Assembly: GCF_002483235.1 (NCBI RefSeq)
Contig: NZ_DLHN01000022.1
Coordinates: 124,001 to 188,000, forward strand
Length of the DNA: 64,000 nt
Direction of reading: 5' to 3'
DNA from: Pedobacter glucosidilyticus
GTDB taxonomy: Bacteria; Bacteroidota; Bacteroidia; Sphingobacteriales; Sphingobacteriaceae
The stretch's first letter is position 1. Each line of letters begins with the position of its first letter. The notes beneath the pieces were generated by a model. The model searched no databases, was not told the origin of the DNA, and was given only the letters and a program-made list of their open reading frames with translations. Below are positions 24,964 through 34,543 of this stretch, piece after piece. The position numbers and the translations under genes were made by a program.

Positions 24964-26952
24964 TTAATCTTCTTCAAATTCTGTAATGTGTATAGCGTTT
25001 TTAATAGCTAAGTCTAATTCTTGACTGCATTTTTCCAGCAATTTTAAAAGATGCTTATTTACAGACTCTGAGTTTTCATATTGTAGCAATTCTATAATCC
25101 CTAGAACAGATGCTAAAGGTTTTCTAACTTGATGAGCATTAAACCAGGCTGTTTTTTTAAGAATTTCGTTTTGCTCCTTAATTTTTGCTTCTCTAATTTT
25201 TCTTTCTGTAATCTCACTTTCAATAGCTATATAGCCAATATGATGATTTTGGTCGTCAAAAATTGGCCCTCCGTCTATTTGAAGCCAATATTTTCTGCCA
25301 GTCTTAGAAAAATTGGCTACTTCAACATTAAAAAATTCTTTATTCTTTAATGCTTCATTTAATTTATCAACTGCTTCTTGACTTTCTTCTGGATAGAGAA
25401 TAAAATCCCAAGGCGTTTTCCCCAAAATTTCATTTTCTTGATATCCGGTAAGTTCTATAAATGCAGCATTTACCCATTCTATTTTTCCTTCAACATCTGT
25501 AATTACAATAAGACTTTTTACTTTGCGTACAATTTCTTCTAGGCGTTTATTTTTTCTATTTACAAAAGTTATTTCTTCTATATCTTGTATAGAGCCTATA
25601 ACCTTTTCTAAAGTACCTGCTGAATTATATTTTAAAATTGATTGGTCGTAAATAAGTTTAAAATCTCCATTAATAGTCTTAAACCTATACTTTCTTTTAA
25701 TTGTTTGATACTTTTGTTCTACTGCTTCTCTAAAAATGGTATCGTTTTCAATAAAATCTGATGGGTGCATACGCTCTACCCACCAAGAATCTGGGTGATT
25801 AGCTTCTTTTACACCATAACCCATAATAGAATTTATGTTGCCTGTTAATCTAATGCGGGCATTTTTAATGTCCCATTCATAAAGTGCATCATTGGTTAAT
25901 AATGCGAGTTGCTCAAAACGTTCAAGTGTTTTATGGATAAGTTGGTCTTTAAGGGTTATTTCGCTAACATCTTTTATATAACCTTCTACTGTAAACTTTT
26001 GCTTTTTAGGGTCTTTTAAAGTTCCGGCAAATAAAATATATCTTAACTCGTTTTCTTTTTTAAATCTTATAGTACATTCATTAATGGTAAAGCCCATTTT
26101 AAACGAGCATAAAAAGTGCTCTAATTTATTTTGGTCTTCTTTAACGACACTATTTTTTAAAATATTAAGCGGAGAAAAATTTTCTAAGTTATGGATGTTA
26201 AGTAGTTCAAAAAATCCTGCACTAGGTTCTAAGTGTTCCGTTTCTAAATTAAACTCCCAGCCTGCAATTTGTGCTATCTTTTGTGTATTAAAAAGTTTAT
26301 TCTTATTGTACTCTATTACTTCTAAACTTTGTAACAACTTATTGTTTTGGATTTCAAGTTGTTGTTGATGATGTTTAAGTTCTTCTTTGATTTTCAATTG
26401 CTCGGTAATATCTACAGCTAAAACCAAACGGGCTGATTTTCCTTTGTAATTAATTTCATACGCATGTACATTAACCTTTATTTGTTCGCCATTTTTTAAA
26501 ATGTGTATCCAAGGCTCATCGTATGAAATTCTTTTCGGAGATGATAAAATATCATTTAATAATCTTTCTTTTTCAGTATCTGGTCTTATATCTAAAATTG
26601 TTTTTGATAAAAACTCTTGTTTGCTATAACCATAATTTTTTATTGCAGCTTTGTTAACCTCTATAAATTTTAAACTTTTTAAGTCGTAGATATACATGGG
26701 GTTAGGATTAGCATCAAACATATTACGATAATCCTTTTCAGACTTGCTTAGCTTATCAAAATATTTGTTGATAAGTTTATAAAGTAATAAGCTGGTTATG
26801 GTAACAAATAACAATCCTTTTATGGTATTGGCCCAATTGTTATCGCATAAAACATGGTCTTTAAAAAAATAATCTAGGGCCCTATCACTAAAATATATCC
26901 ATGAAATACCTAAGACAAAATAATAAAGCGTTATTTTTTTTTGGCTATTCAT
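24964..26952 (-). CDS. Multi-PAS sensor protein with DHp helix pair but no ATPase domain
   Basis: A 662-residue membrane protein. Two hydrophobic segments (about 7-24 and 44-60) are followed by four PAS domains (about 75-190, 220-335, 340-465 and 470-590; NPMYIYD, AGWEFNLE, DALYEWDI, SLIVITDVEGKIEWVN mark them). The last 70 residues form a DHp-like helix pair with an H-box (AHQVRKPLA, His607). The protein then stops, with no N, G1 or G2 box. It could be a phosphotransfer protein, a dimer partner or a kinase relic. The second kinase at 28.0 kb is near but not adjacent. Confidence 0.8.
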   Translation of the reverse strand: MNSQKKITLYYFVLGISWIYFSDRALDYFFKDHVLCDNNWANTIKGLLFVTITSLLLYKLINKYFDKLSKSEKDYRNMFDANPNPMYIYDLKSLKFIEVNKAAIKNYGYSKQEFLSKTILDIRPDTEKERLLNDILSSPKRISYDEPWIHILKNGEQIKVNVHAYEINYKGKSARLVLAVDITEQLKIKEELKHHQQQLEIQNNKLLQSLEVIEYNKNKLFNTQKIAQIAGWEFNLETEHLEPSAGFFELLNIHNLENFSPLNILKNSVVKEDQNKLEHFLCSFKMGFTINECTIRFKKENELRYILFAGTLKDPKKQKFTVEGYIKDVSEITLKDQLIHKTLERFEQLALLTNDALYEWDIKNARIRLTGNINSIMGYGVKEANHPDSWWVERMHPSDFIENDTIFREAVEQKYQTIKRKYRFKTINGDFKLIYDQSILKYNSAGTLEKVIGSIQDIEEITFVNRKNKRLEEIVRKVKSLIVITDVEGKIEWVNAAFIELTGYQENEILGKTPWDFILYPEESQEAVDKLNEALKNKEFFNVEVANFSKTGRKYWLQIDGGPIFDDQNHHIGYIAIESEITERKIREAKIKEQNEILKKTAWFNAHQVRKPLASVLGIIELLQYENSESVNKHLLKLLEKCSQELDLAIKNAIHITEFEED

Positions 26953-27038
26953 GCTGTTTTCAAACTTTTTAAAAGAATAGCAAAAGGTACTAATAATTAT
27001 TTTACTTATAACTTATTAATGGTAAAGGATAAGAAAAA

Positions 27039-27072
27039 AAGAGTCGCTCTAAACTGGAAGAACGACTCTTAA
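27039..27072 (-). terminator. Orphan terminator-like hairpin
   Basis: Minus strand: AAGAGTCG, loop, CGACTCTT followed by a run of T. No gene immediately upstream uses it, since the NTF2-like gene has its own terminator 270 bp before. Confidence 0.55.
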
Positions 27073-27329
27073 ACCTAAACAAATTTTGTGATACTGAAGG
27101 TATCAGGACCTAAACTGATGTAAATGTAAAGGCTAAATATTATTTTAACATTAACTTATGATGATTTTAAATACATTTCTAAACACTATCTACAAACCAT
27201 TTTTATCATCAAAAAAGTGTTTAAAAGGTTTAAAACCAGTTTTTTTACCATATTTTCTGTTTCTTCAAGATGGTATTTTTGAGATATTTCTATCGCAATG
27301 TATTCATAATCATCATCTAAGTATTATAA

Positions 27330-27367
27330 AAACAAAAAATCCCAGACTCTTTTGTAAGCCCAGGATT
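27330..27367 (-). terminator. Terminator of the NTF2-like gene
   Basis: Minus strand: AATCCTGGGCTT paired with AGTCTGGGATT-type arm using several G-U pairs, then TTTTTGTTTTT. It begins 27 bp past the stop. Confidence 0.65.
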
Positions 27368-27393
27368 TACACACATCTTTTTTATTACTGATA

Positions 27394-27828
27394 TTATTTA
27401 AATACAGAATTTACTTCCGTAATTTTCCAAGCGTCTTTAATTTTTGATAAGCTAACAATGTTTTCTCTGGTAAAATTTTCATACTGCATACTTACCGTAA
27501 CCAGTGCATAGTTATCACTTGCAGTAATTATTTTATAACTAATCTTACAGTTTTGAGTAGCAGCATTATTTTTATTGTTATTAAATTTTAACTCATCTGC
27601 TTTATAATGTGTAACCGTATTTCCATTTCTATTGATGTTAAATTTAGCGTCATAGGCAATTATAGAAGCATAATCTGCATGATAGCCAGATTTTAATACT
27701 TCGATATAAGTTCCGATACTAAAGCTCATGCTTTTTTTATCGATGTTTTTCTCATCTGCCATTATAGTGCTTGACACACTCAAAAGAACAAAACAAACAA
27801 TTGCGGTTAAAAAGTTTTTAGTTTTCAT
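27394..27828 (-). CDS. Exported NTF2-like (putative lumazine-binding) protein
   Basis: A 144-residue secreted protein. Residues 1-24 are a signal peptide (cleavage after TIMADA-like region, IMAD at 22-25). The rest fits an NTF2-like fold of the lumazine-binding-2 group: SIGTYIEVLKSGYHADYAS helix, then alternating strands ending in SKIKDAWKITEVNSVFK. It should be periplasmic; no enzyme residues are clear. The promoter at 27871-27900 is a perfect member of the ECF set, so it is probably induced with the sigma factor at 10.58 kb. Confidence 0.75.
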   Translation of the reverse strand: MKTKNFLTAIVCFVLLSVSSTIMADEKNIDKKSMSFSIGTYIEVLKSGYHADYASIIAYDAKFNINRNGNTVTHYKADELKFNNNKNNAATQNCKISYKIITASDNYALVTVSMQYENFTRENIVSLSKIKDAWKITEVNSVFK

Positions 27829-27870
27829 GATTTAATTTTTTTAAGGTTAATTTTTAAGTTTTTATATTTC

Positions 27871-27900
27871 TAAGACTGTGGCTTAAAGAGGAATGTTACA
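27871..27900 (-). promoter_or_regulatory. ECF-type promoter of the NTF2-like gene
   Basis: Minus strand: TGTAACA, 17 nt, GTCTTA. The -10 box lies 42 bp before the start codon. Confidence 0.75.
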
Positions 27901-28025
27901 ATTAAAATGAAATTTTTTTTAAAACCACTGATGTTAAAAATAGCTGAGGATAATTTTTAAAATTTTTTGCTTAAAATACCTACTATATATTATATTTATT
28001 AAAATTTAAGCTAACACTTTTAATA

Positions 28026-29147
28026 ATGGACGATGTAAATGCTCGGTTAGAGGAAAGTATTGTTGAAATTAGTCGTAAGCAGTTTGAGAAATTTCTTCAA
28101 TTAGAAACTTTTTTTAATTGCACACCAGATTTACTTTGTATTGCCGGTTTTGATGGCTATTTCAAAAGAATAAATCCGGCTGTGGCTAATTTATTAGAGT
28201 TTACAGAAGAAGAGTTATTACAACATCCTATACAAAGCTTTATTTATGCGGATGATATATTAATTACTAAAACAGAAAGAGATAAGCTAAAAGATGGTCA
28301 AAGGTTATTAAATTTTGAAAATAGGTATATTACCAAAACCGGAAAAATAATTTGGCTTTCCTGGACATCTATTTTAGCTAGTGATAAAAACCACATTTAC
28401 GCCATTGCAAAAAATGTAACTACCAAAAAGAAATTAGAAGAAGAAAAAAATACTTTATTAAATGAAATTGCTAAAGCTAATCAAGATTTAAAGCACTTTG
28501 CCAGAGCTACTTCGCATGATTTACGCTCGCCAATTAATAATTTAATTGCTTTATTTGAACTTTTGGATACAGAGAAAATTACAGATGAAGAAACCAAACA
28601 ATTTGTTCAAATCTTACAATCATCTACTTATCAATTAAAAACTACTTTTGATAATTATGTGGAAGACTTAAAATCAAAAGATGGTCTTTTTGTTAGTAAA
28701 GAAACACTTATACTTGATGATGTTTTAACCAAAGTATTAGGTTCTGTACAACATTTATTAAATCAAGCACATGCAAAAGTTGAGATAAATTTTTCGGCTT
28801 TTTCTAACGTTTATTTTAATAAAACCTATTTAGAAAGCATTTTTTTAAACCTTATTACCAATGCTATAAAATATGCTAAGGCAGATGATTATCCGCTAAT
28901 AAATATTTATACGCAAGTAGAAAATCAAATAAAACAAATCATCATTCAGGATAATGGAATTGGGTTTGATGCTGATAAAGTAAAAGATAAGATTTTTAGA
29001 ATTCATCAAACCTTTCATAACCACCCTGATGCAAAGGGAATAGGTTTATACTTGGTACACACACATGTTTTAGAGATGGGTGCAAAAATAACTGTACATA
29101 GCGAGATTAATAAAGGCACTACTTTTAAAATACACTTAGGCAATTAA
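28026..29147 (+). CDS. Soluble PAS-domain histidine kinase
   Basis: A 373-residue cytoplasmic kinase without membrane segments. One PAS domain (about 25-140, with NCTPDLLCIAGFDGYFKRINPA as marker, key block LLCIAGFDGYF) is followed by the DHp domain with His164 in ATSHDLRSP. The ATPase domain has N box NLITNAIKYA, G1 QDNGIGFD and G2 GIGLYLVHTH. No response regulator is adjacent. It lies 1.1 kb from a PAS protein that lacks an ATPase domain; a link is possible but unproven. Confidence 0.9.
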   Translation: MDDVNARLEESIVEISRKQFEKFLQLETFFNCTPDLLCIAGFDGYFKRINPAVANLLEFTEEELLQHPIQSFIYADDILITKTERDKLKDGQRLLNFENRYITKTGKIIWLSWTSILASDKNHIYAIAKNVTTKKKLEEEKNTLLNEIAKANQDLKHFARATSHDLRSPINNLIALFELLDTEKITDEETKQFVQILQSSTYQLKTTFDNYVEDLKSKDGLFVSKETLILDDVLTKVLGSVQHLLNQAHAKVEINFSAFSNVYFNKTYLESIFLNLITNAIKYAKADDYPLINIYTQVENQIKQIIIQDNGIGFDADKVKDKIFRIHQTFHNHPDAKGIGLYLVHTHVLEMGAKITVHSEINKGTTFKIHLGN

Positions 29148-30382
29148 ATTCTTCTTTTAAGCTCTATTATTTTTCGGTGATGTTCTTTATCTCTTACCAC
29201 ATCTAATAATACGCCACGCCCATTTCTAGATCTTAATACTTCGGTAATCTCATCTAAAGTCATGATGCTGGTGGGTTTAAAATTAATAGCAATAATTTCA
29301 TCGCCTACCAAAAGTTCAGCATCAGAGGCTGGCGAGTTTTCATCAATTCTGTTAATGATATAACGGTTGTAAGCATCGCCAGCGGCAACAATGTCCATTC
29401 CGCTCATATCATGCTCTAAATCTGGAAAATTTTTGCTTATTTTCTTGAGATAGATATAGCCTTCATGATAATTAAAAATAACATTAAACTGCTTTAAAAA
29501 CCTATTACCAATACTTCCGTTACGAGGTACAGTTAAAATTTTGGCCGCCACATCATCATAATGTGGAAATGAGGTAAGCAGGTTTTGAAACATTAAACCC
29601 TCCAAATTAAATATGTTTACACGAGCAATAGAACCATTAATTTTGCCGCCTAAACCTACTCCTAAAATAGTTTTTAAATGCTTATTTGGAACGGGAAAAC
29701 TATAACCATTTAATGATTCTAAAGCTAATGTATGCCCTGCACCACTATCAATAATTAATTTTAAAGGGTAAATAGTATCTAAAAGTTGGGCTTTTGCTTG
29801 GCAGTAAGGTTTATTTTGCTCTATGGTTATGGGTATTTTATAACCATTTTTAAGCTTAGGCTTAAATGTCTTTTGTTGTATAATTAGATATTTAGCCTGG
29901 TAATATATTTTAATGATAAAACTATTAAAAAAATCATAACCAATTAAACCATGTATGGGCACACCAGCATGTTGCGATAAATTAAGCAAATCTTTTTCTA
30001 GGATTGCTGCGCCTAAACTTTTAGCCTCTGTGTTGCCTATATTAACTTTTAAAGAAGGGACTAAATAAGCAGATAGCTCTTCTATTTCTCCTAAACCAGA
30101 TATTTTTATTTTTCTGAACGATTTAAGCCGAAGCGAGTCTTTTAAAACAGGATCTGTTATCACCATTAAACCCACACCAGAGTCTAATATAAAGTTAAAT
30201 GGTCCTTTTTGGTTGATATAAGTTTTAACAACAATTAAGCCCCCAGCTTTAATAAAGAACAGTTGTTCCTTTTTTCTTTTACCTTTGAAACCAAATGCCT
30301 CATCAGCAAAATTTGGCTCGATAAATGAGAAAAAAGCAAGTATAAATATTACTAGAAGCCTTACGTTTAAAATGGATATCAT
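29144..30382 (-). CDS. Exported retropepsin-like aspartic protease with PDZ domain
   Basis: A 412-residue protein with an N-terminal signal (about 1-26). Two retroviral-type aspartic protease motifs occur in one chain: FILDSGVG near residue 64 and LIIDSGAG near residue 208, as in two-lobed bacterial members. A PDZ domain occupies the last 90 residues (NSPASDAELLVGDEIIAIN). It should act in the periplasm or outer membrane; the substrate is unknown. It ends 4 bp inside the convergent kinase gene. Confidence 0.87.
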   Translation of the reverse strand: MISILNVRLLVIFILAFFSFIEPNFADEAFGFKGKRKKEQLFFIKAGGLIVVKTYINQKGPFNFILDSGVGLMVITDPVLKDSLRLKSFRKIKISGLGEIEELSAYLVPSLKVNIGNTEAKSLGAAILEKDLLNLSQHAGVPIHGLIGYDFFNSFIIKIYYQAKYLIIQQKTFKPKLKNGYKIPITIEQNKPYCQAKAQLLDTIYPLKLIIDSGAGHTLALESLNGYSFPVPNKHLKTILGVGLGGKINGSIARVNIFNLEGLMFQNLLTSFPHYDDVAAKILTVPRNGSIGNRFLKQFNVIFNYHEGYIYLKKISKNFPDLEHDMSGMDIVAAGDAYNRYIINRIDENSPASDAELLVGDEIIAINFKPTSIMTLDEITEVLRSRNGRGVLLDVVRDKEHHRKIIELKRRI

Positions 30383-30475
30383 CAGTAATAAGCAATTTAG
30401 TAATTAAAAACTAATGATAATAGATGTTGAGCCTTTAATATGCGATGTATTTTATCTCTAAATCTTCTTAAAAAT

Positions 30476-31804
30476 ATGATAAGATTTATATATATTTTTT
30501 TTCTATACGCTTTTATAACAGCTTGTACAGCTAAAAAATCTGTAACCACTACTAAACAACAAATAGATCATCAATTTGATTTACTTGCACAGAAAAACCA
30601 TCATATTGGCTTCGTACTAAAAGATTTAGAAAAAAATCAAGTTGTTTATGAGCTTAACGCCGATAAACCTTTTATAGCAGCATCTACCATTAAATTGCTT
30701 AATTTTTATACCGGACTGCATTTCATGGCAGACTCTGTACCAAGTTACCAATATATCATCAAAGGCGATTCTTTAATTATTTGGCCCATGGCCGACCCTA
30801 CTTTCCTTAATCCCGATTTTAAAGATCAACCGGCTTTTGATTTTCTAAAAAACTCAGGGAAAAATATTTATCTGGTAAGTGGCCGTTACAAAGGCGAAAA
30901 ATTTGGTAAAGGGTGGTTTTGGGATGATTATAACGAAAGCTACCAAGCAGAAATTACCGACTTCCCGATGTATAAAAATATGGTTACATGTAGCCAAAAT
31001 ACCGATGGAACATTTAGCATGTCGCCAGACTTAGCTTCACTTTATTACAGCGAAAAGAGCGTTCATAAATCTTTAAAAAGCATCAAAAGAAACGCGTTTA
31101 ATAATAATATTTTTGTTCCAGAGCAATTAAATCTGGGATATAAACAGCTTATTCCTATCAGCTTTAATAGTAATATAAAAGAAAGCTTGTTAACCGATAC
31201 TTTGTTAGCTACAGGTTTAATCACATCATCTGTAAGTACTTTACCGTGGAGACCAGTGTCTGCTAATGCTAAAATCATTTATAATACCCAAGCAGATTTG
31301 GTTTATAAAAAAATGTTGCAAAACAGCGATAATTTTTTGGCAGAACAACTGCTATTAAATTATGCTGCGCAACAACAACTAAATATGGATGCGAGTCTTA
31401 TCATCCAAAAAGCACAACAAGAGCTTTTTAATGATGTTGACAAAAGCAGTTATCATTGGGTTGATGGTTCTGGCCTATCCAGACTTAACTTAATAAGCCC
31501 AAGCTTTGGCATTACTCTTCTTGAAAAGTTAAGACAACAAGTAAATAATGATAAACTTTTTGATTTATTAGCTGCCGGTAACAAAAGCGGAACGTTAAAA
31601 AATATGTTTAAAACCAGCTCTAATAGCTTTGTTTATGCAAAATCAGGCAGTTTATCTAATAATTATAATTTAGTTGGGTATTTGGTAGGCAAATCAGGTA
31701 AAAAATACGCTTTCTCTTATCTCAATAACAATTTTATTGCGCCAGTATCAGCCGTACGTACCGATGTTGAGCAACTTTTAACTTTTATACATCAAAACTA
31801 CTAA
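30476..31804 (+). CDS. dacB: D-alanyl-D-alanine carboxypeptidase/endopeptidase (PBP4, S13)
   Basis: A lipid-anchored penicillin-binding protein of 442 residues. The chosen start gives a short lipoprotein signal with lipobox ITAC, while the ATG at 30440 would put 12 extra residues before it. S13 motifs are seen: SxxK as ASTIKLL, SxN as SDNFLAEQ and KTG as KSGSLSNN. It trims or opens peptidoglycan cross-links in the periplasm. A histidine-phosphatase gene follows after 1 bp, forming an operon. Confidence 0.9.
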   Translation: MIRFIYIFFLYAFITACTAKKSVTTTKQQIDHQFDLLAQKNHHIGFVLKDLEKNQVVYELNADKPFIAASTIKLLNFYTGLHFMADSVPSYQYIIKGDSLIIWPMADPTFLNPDFKDQPAFDFLKNSGKNIYLVSGRYKGEKFGKGWFWDDYNESYQAEITDFPMYKNMVTCSQNTDGTFSMSPDLASLYYSEKSVHKSLKSIKRNAFNNNIFVPEQLNLGYKQLIPISFNSNIKESLLTDTLLATGLITSSVSTLPWRPVSANAKIIYNTQADLVYKKMLQNSDNFLAEQLLLNYAAQQQLNMDASLIIQKAQQELFNDVDKSSYHWVDGSGLSRLNLISPSFGITLLEKLRQQVNNDKLFDLLAAGNKSGTLKNMFKTSSNSFVYAKSGSLSNNYNLVGYLVGKSGKKYAFSYLNNNFIAPVSAVRTDVEQLLTFIHQNY

Positions 31805-31805
31805 C

Positions 31806-32330
31806 ATGAAAAGGTTTTTGTTTTTTATAAGTTGCTTATTAATGTTGCAGCAAGCGTTTGCACAACATAGCACTACAGTTTATTTGGTTAGACATGCAGA
31901 AAAGCAAACCCAAGATAGGAAGAATCAAGACCCATCTTTAAACCAATTAGGTAAACAAAGAGCAGAAGATTTAAAAACTTATCTGGCAAAAGAAAAAATC
32001 GGGCATATTTTTACAACTCCTTATAAAAGAAACCAAGAAACTGCAGCACCTTTAGCTAAACATTTAGATTTGGGTATCGAGTTTTACGAGGCACATGATA
32101 CAGCTTTTTTAACCAAAAGAGTCAAGCAAGAATTGGTAGGTAAAAGGATATTAATTGTTGGCCATAGCAATACCGTTATTAAAATAGCCGAAGCTTTGGG
32201 GGCAAAATTATCTTTAAAAGAATTACAAGAAGAAGATTACGATTTCATTATCCAACTAAAAATTAAAGGAGATAAGGTAAAATCGCAAATCAAACATTTT
32301 GGTAAAGTACATCATAGCAGTAGTATTTAA
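31806..32330 (+). CDS. Exported histidine-phosphatase (SixA-like)
   Basis: A 174-residue protein with a signal peptide (residues 1-19, ending AFAQ). The phosphoglycerate-mutase-type motif RHAEK carries the catalytic His, the second Arg is in TTPYKRNQETA and the second His in VGHSNTV. It should hydrolyse phosphate esters in the periplasm. It follows dacB after 1 bp and converges with the YihY gene with 4 bp overlap. Confidence 0.88.
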   Translation: MKRFLFFISCLLMLQQAFAQHSTTVYLVRHAEKQTQDRKNQDPSLNQLGKQRAEDLKTYLAKEKIGHIFTTPYKRNQETAAPLAKHLDLGIEFYEAHDTAFLTKRVKQELVGKRILIVGHSNTVIKIAEALGAKLSLKELQEEDYDFIIQLKIKGDKVKSQIKHFGKVHHSSSI

Positions 32331-33274
32331 TTTTCCTCTTTAGGGATGTACTTTACATGCTGTTCTTCCTCTATCATTTTAATATAAACAGCATGTGATG
32401 ATGGTTTTATCCTTTCGCCCTTTTCTTCAGCATAAACTTTGGTAAACTCGGCACCAAAAAATAAAATTGCTGCCGAATAGTAAACCCAAACAGCAATAAC
32501 TACCAAAGTACCAGCCGCACCATAAACAGAGCCTACAGCTGTATATCCTATATAAAGTCTTATTAAGTATTCGCCTAACATAAAAAGTAAGGATGTAAAA
32601 ATAGCTCCTGTTCTTACGCCTCTCCAAGGAATTTCTGCATCTGGCAAAACTTTATAAATAATGCTAAACAGGAAAACAAGTACTAGAAAAGTAATCATCA
32701 GATTAACAATATCAAATAAAAATAAAATGTCCTGTGGTAAATGGTTACTTAAAACGGCACTTACAGCAGACACCATACCATTAATAATTAGTGAAACAAT
32801 GAGTAAAAAGCCCAAGCTACCCACCATAGATAGCGATAAAAATCTGTCTTTTAATAATTTAAGCCAGCCTTTTTTTGGTACAGCTTTTACTTTCCATATT
32901 TGGTTGATAGAATCTTGTATTTCTATAAAAATACCGGTAGCACCTATTAGTAAGGTAATAACACCAATAATAATGGCAACTAAACTATCTCCTGAAAGGG
33001 CAAGATTTTTTAAAAGGGATTGAACTTGTAAAGCGGCCTGGTTACCAATAAAACCTTGAATTTCTTCAAATACTTTATCTTGTAAAACCTGTTTCTCCTG
33101 GTAAAAAAAGCCAGCTACTGAAAGTAAAACAACCAGCATAGGGCCTAAAGAAAATATGGTATAATAAGATAAAGATGCACTAAGTTTTAAGCCTTTATCA
33201 GCCATAAAAGCATTAAAACTTTTGATAATGATTTTAAAAATAAATTTAGCTTTAATAGTAATTTTCATCATCAT
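32327..33274 (-). CDS. YihY/BrkB-family inner membrane protein
   Basis: A 315-residue membrane protein with six helices. The family features are visible: KGLKLSASLSYYTIFSLGPM at the start of the core, LIGATGIFIEIQDSINQIW, and the C-terminal YGAAGTLVVIAVWVYYSAAI. The role is unresolved (once thought to be RNase BN, which is wrong). The gene stands alone. The overlapping frames on both strands are shadows. Confidence 0.88.
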   Translation of the reverse strand: MMMKITIKAKFIFKIIIKSFNAFMADKGLKLSASLSYYTIFSLGPMLVVLLSVAGFFYQEKQVLQDKVFEEIQGFIGNQAALQVQSLLKNLALSGDSLVAIIIGVITLLIGATGIFIEIQDSINQIWKVKAVPKKGWLKLLKDRFLSLSMVGSLGFLLIVSLIINGMVSAVSAVLSNHLPQDILFLFDIVNLMITFLVLVFLFSIIYKVLPDAEIPWRGVRTGAIFTSLLFMLGEYLIRLYIGYTAVGSVYGAAGTLVVIAVWVYYSAAILFFGAEFTKVYAEEKGERIKPSSHAVYIKMIEEEQHVKYIPKEEN

Positions 33275-33315
33275 TTATCATTTTTTTAAATGATTACAAA
33301 AAATAAGCCCCTTTT

Positions 33316-34542
33316 TTATCGATTAGAAACAAGCAGTAAATCTAAATCCTTAACAGGTAAATTAAAACGCTCTGCTAAATCTTTATTAGTCATAGAACCT
33401 TGGAAGATGTACACAGCATTTCTGATTCCGTGTTTTTCCCAAATGAGGTTATTAATACCACCTAAATCTCCAATATCTATTAAAATTGGCGTAAAAATGT
33501 TGGTAAGTGCATAAGTTGCTGTTCTACTTACTCTTGATGCTATATTAGGCACACAATAATGTATCACATCGTATTTTCTAAACACAGGGTTTTTATGATT
33601 GGTAACTTCTGATGTCTCAAAACAACCACCTTGATCAATACTTACGTCTATAATAACAGAATTAGGTTTCATTTTAGCTACTGTTTCTTCGCTTACTATA
33701 CATGGGCTTCTGCCATGTGATGCTCTAATAGCGCCAATGGCTACATCACAAGTTCTGATAGCTTTTTCCAAAACAATAGGTTGTATAACGGATGTAAAAA
33801 CCCTACTTCCAATATTGTTTTGAAGTCGTCTCAATCGGTATAAAGAAGAATCAAAAACCTTAACCTCGGCACCTAAGCCAATAGCGGTACGGGCAGCATA
33901 TTCGCCAACGGTACCAGCACCTAAAATCACAATTTCTGTAGGCGGCACTCCCGTTACACCACCTAGCATTAAACCTTTGCCACCATAAACATTACTTAGA
34001 TATTCGGCAGCTATTAAAATAGAGGTTGCACCTACAATCTCGCTCATAGCTCGCACTACGCTTAAAACATTTCCATCATCTCTGATATACTCAAAAGCTA
34101 AAGCTGTAATTTTTTTTGCCATTAAAGCCTGTATATCTTCTTTGTTGATGGTAGCCATTTGCAATGCAGAAAAAATAATCTGCGAATGCTTCATCATTTC
34201 GATATCGCTTTTTGTTGGTGGTGCAATTTTTAAAATAATATCTGCCCGGTAAACCTCTTTGGTATCATAAACAATATGGGCACCTTGTTCGCAATAATCT
34301 TTATCAGAAAAATTTGCGGCCAAACCGGCACCAGCTTCAATAACTACTTTATGACCATTATTAACCAGTAGGGCTACTGATAATGGCGTTAAAGCTATCC
34401 TGTTTTCTTGGAAAGAGGTTTCTTTAGGAATACCAATAAAGAGTTGGTTTTTTTTACTTTTAATTTCGGCCATAGCCTCTTGAGGCTGGTAAAGGGCCTG
34501 TTTGGCCACTTCAGAAAAACCGCTCATCAGGGTTGAACTCAT
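33316..34542 (-). CDS. ald: Alanine dehydrogenase
   Basis: A 408-residue NAD-dependent dehydrogenase that interconverts alanine and pyruvate plus ammonia. The N-terminal domain has the KETSFQENRIALTP substrate motif, and the Rossmann loop is VILGAGTVGEYAA. VIDVSIDQGGCFETSE is the typical active-site segment. An N-terminal extension of about 25 residues precedes the usual start. It is the last gene of porX-tsaE-ald, 1 bp after tsaE. Confidence 0.95.
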   Translation of the reverse strand: MSSTLMSGFSEVAKQALYQPQEAMAEIKSKKNQLFIGIPKETSFQENRIALTPLSVALLVNNGHKVVIEAGAGLAANFSDKDYCEQGAHIVYDTKEVYRADIILKIAPPTKSDIEMMKHSQIIFSALQMATINKEDIQALMAKKITALAFEYIRDDGNVLSVVRAMSEIVGATSILIAAEYLSNVYGGKGLMLGGVTGVPPTEIVILGAGTVGEYAARTAIGLGAEVKVFDSSLYRLRRLQNNIGSRVFTSVIQPIVLEKAIRTCDVAIGAIRASHGRSPCIVSEETVAKMKPNSVIIDVSIDQGGCFETSEVTNHKNPVFRKYDVIHYCVPNIASRVSRTATYALTNIFTPILIDIGDLGGINNLIWEKHGIRNAVYIFQGSMTNKDLAERFNLPVKDLDLLLVSNR

Positions 34543-34543
34543 A

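Larger units (their letters stand above)
26953..27393. other. 441-bp gap between two minus-strand genes
   Basis: No convincing gene. It holds the terminator of the NTF2-like gene (27330-27367) and a second hairpin with a T-run on the minus strand (27039-27072), preceded by GATAC/GTATC (27091-27105). This might mark a short RNA of about 80 nt. A variant -7 box TACCTTTTG on the minus strand at 26981-26989 probably serves the PAS protein. Confidence 0.5.

Noticed and set aside
27071..27084. AAACCTAAACAAAT shared with the trp leader (46205-46218)
   Set aside because: One 14-base match in an AT-rich 64-kb window is within chance, and the surrounding structures are not alike.
27158..27391. 77-residue plus-strand open frame between two minus-strand genes
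   Set aside because: It runs through the terminator of the NTF2-like gene, has no domain and looks like AT-rich chance.
32427..32627. 66-residue frame inside the YihY gene
   Set aside because: Same-strand shadow in another frame with no family resemblance.
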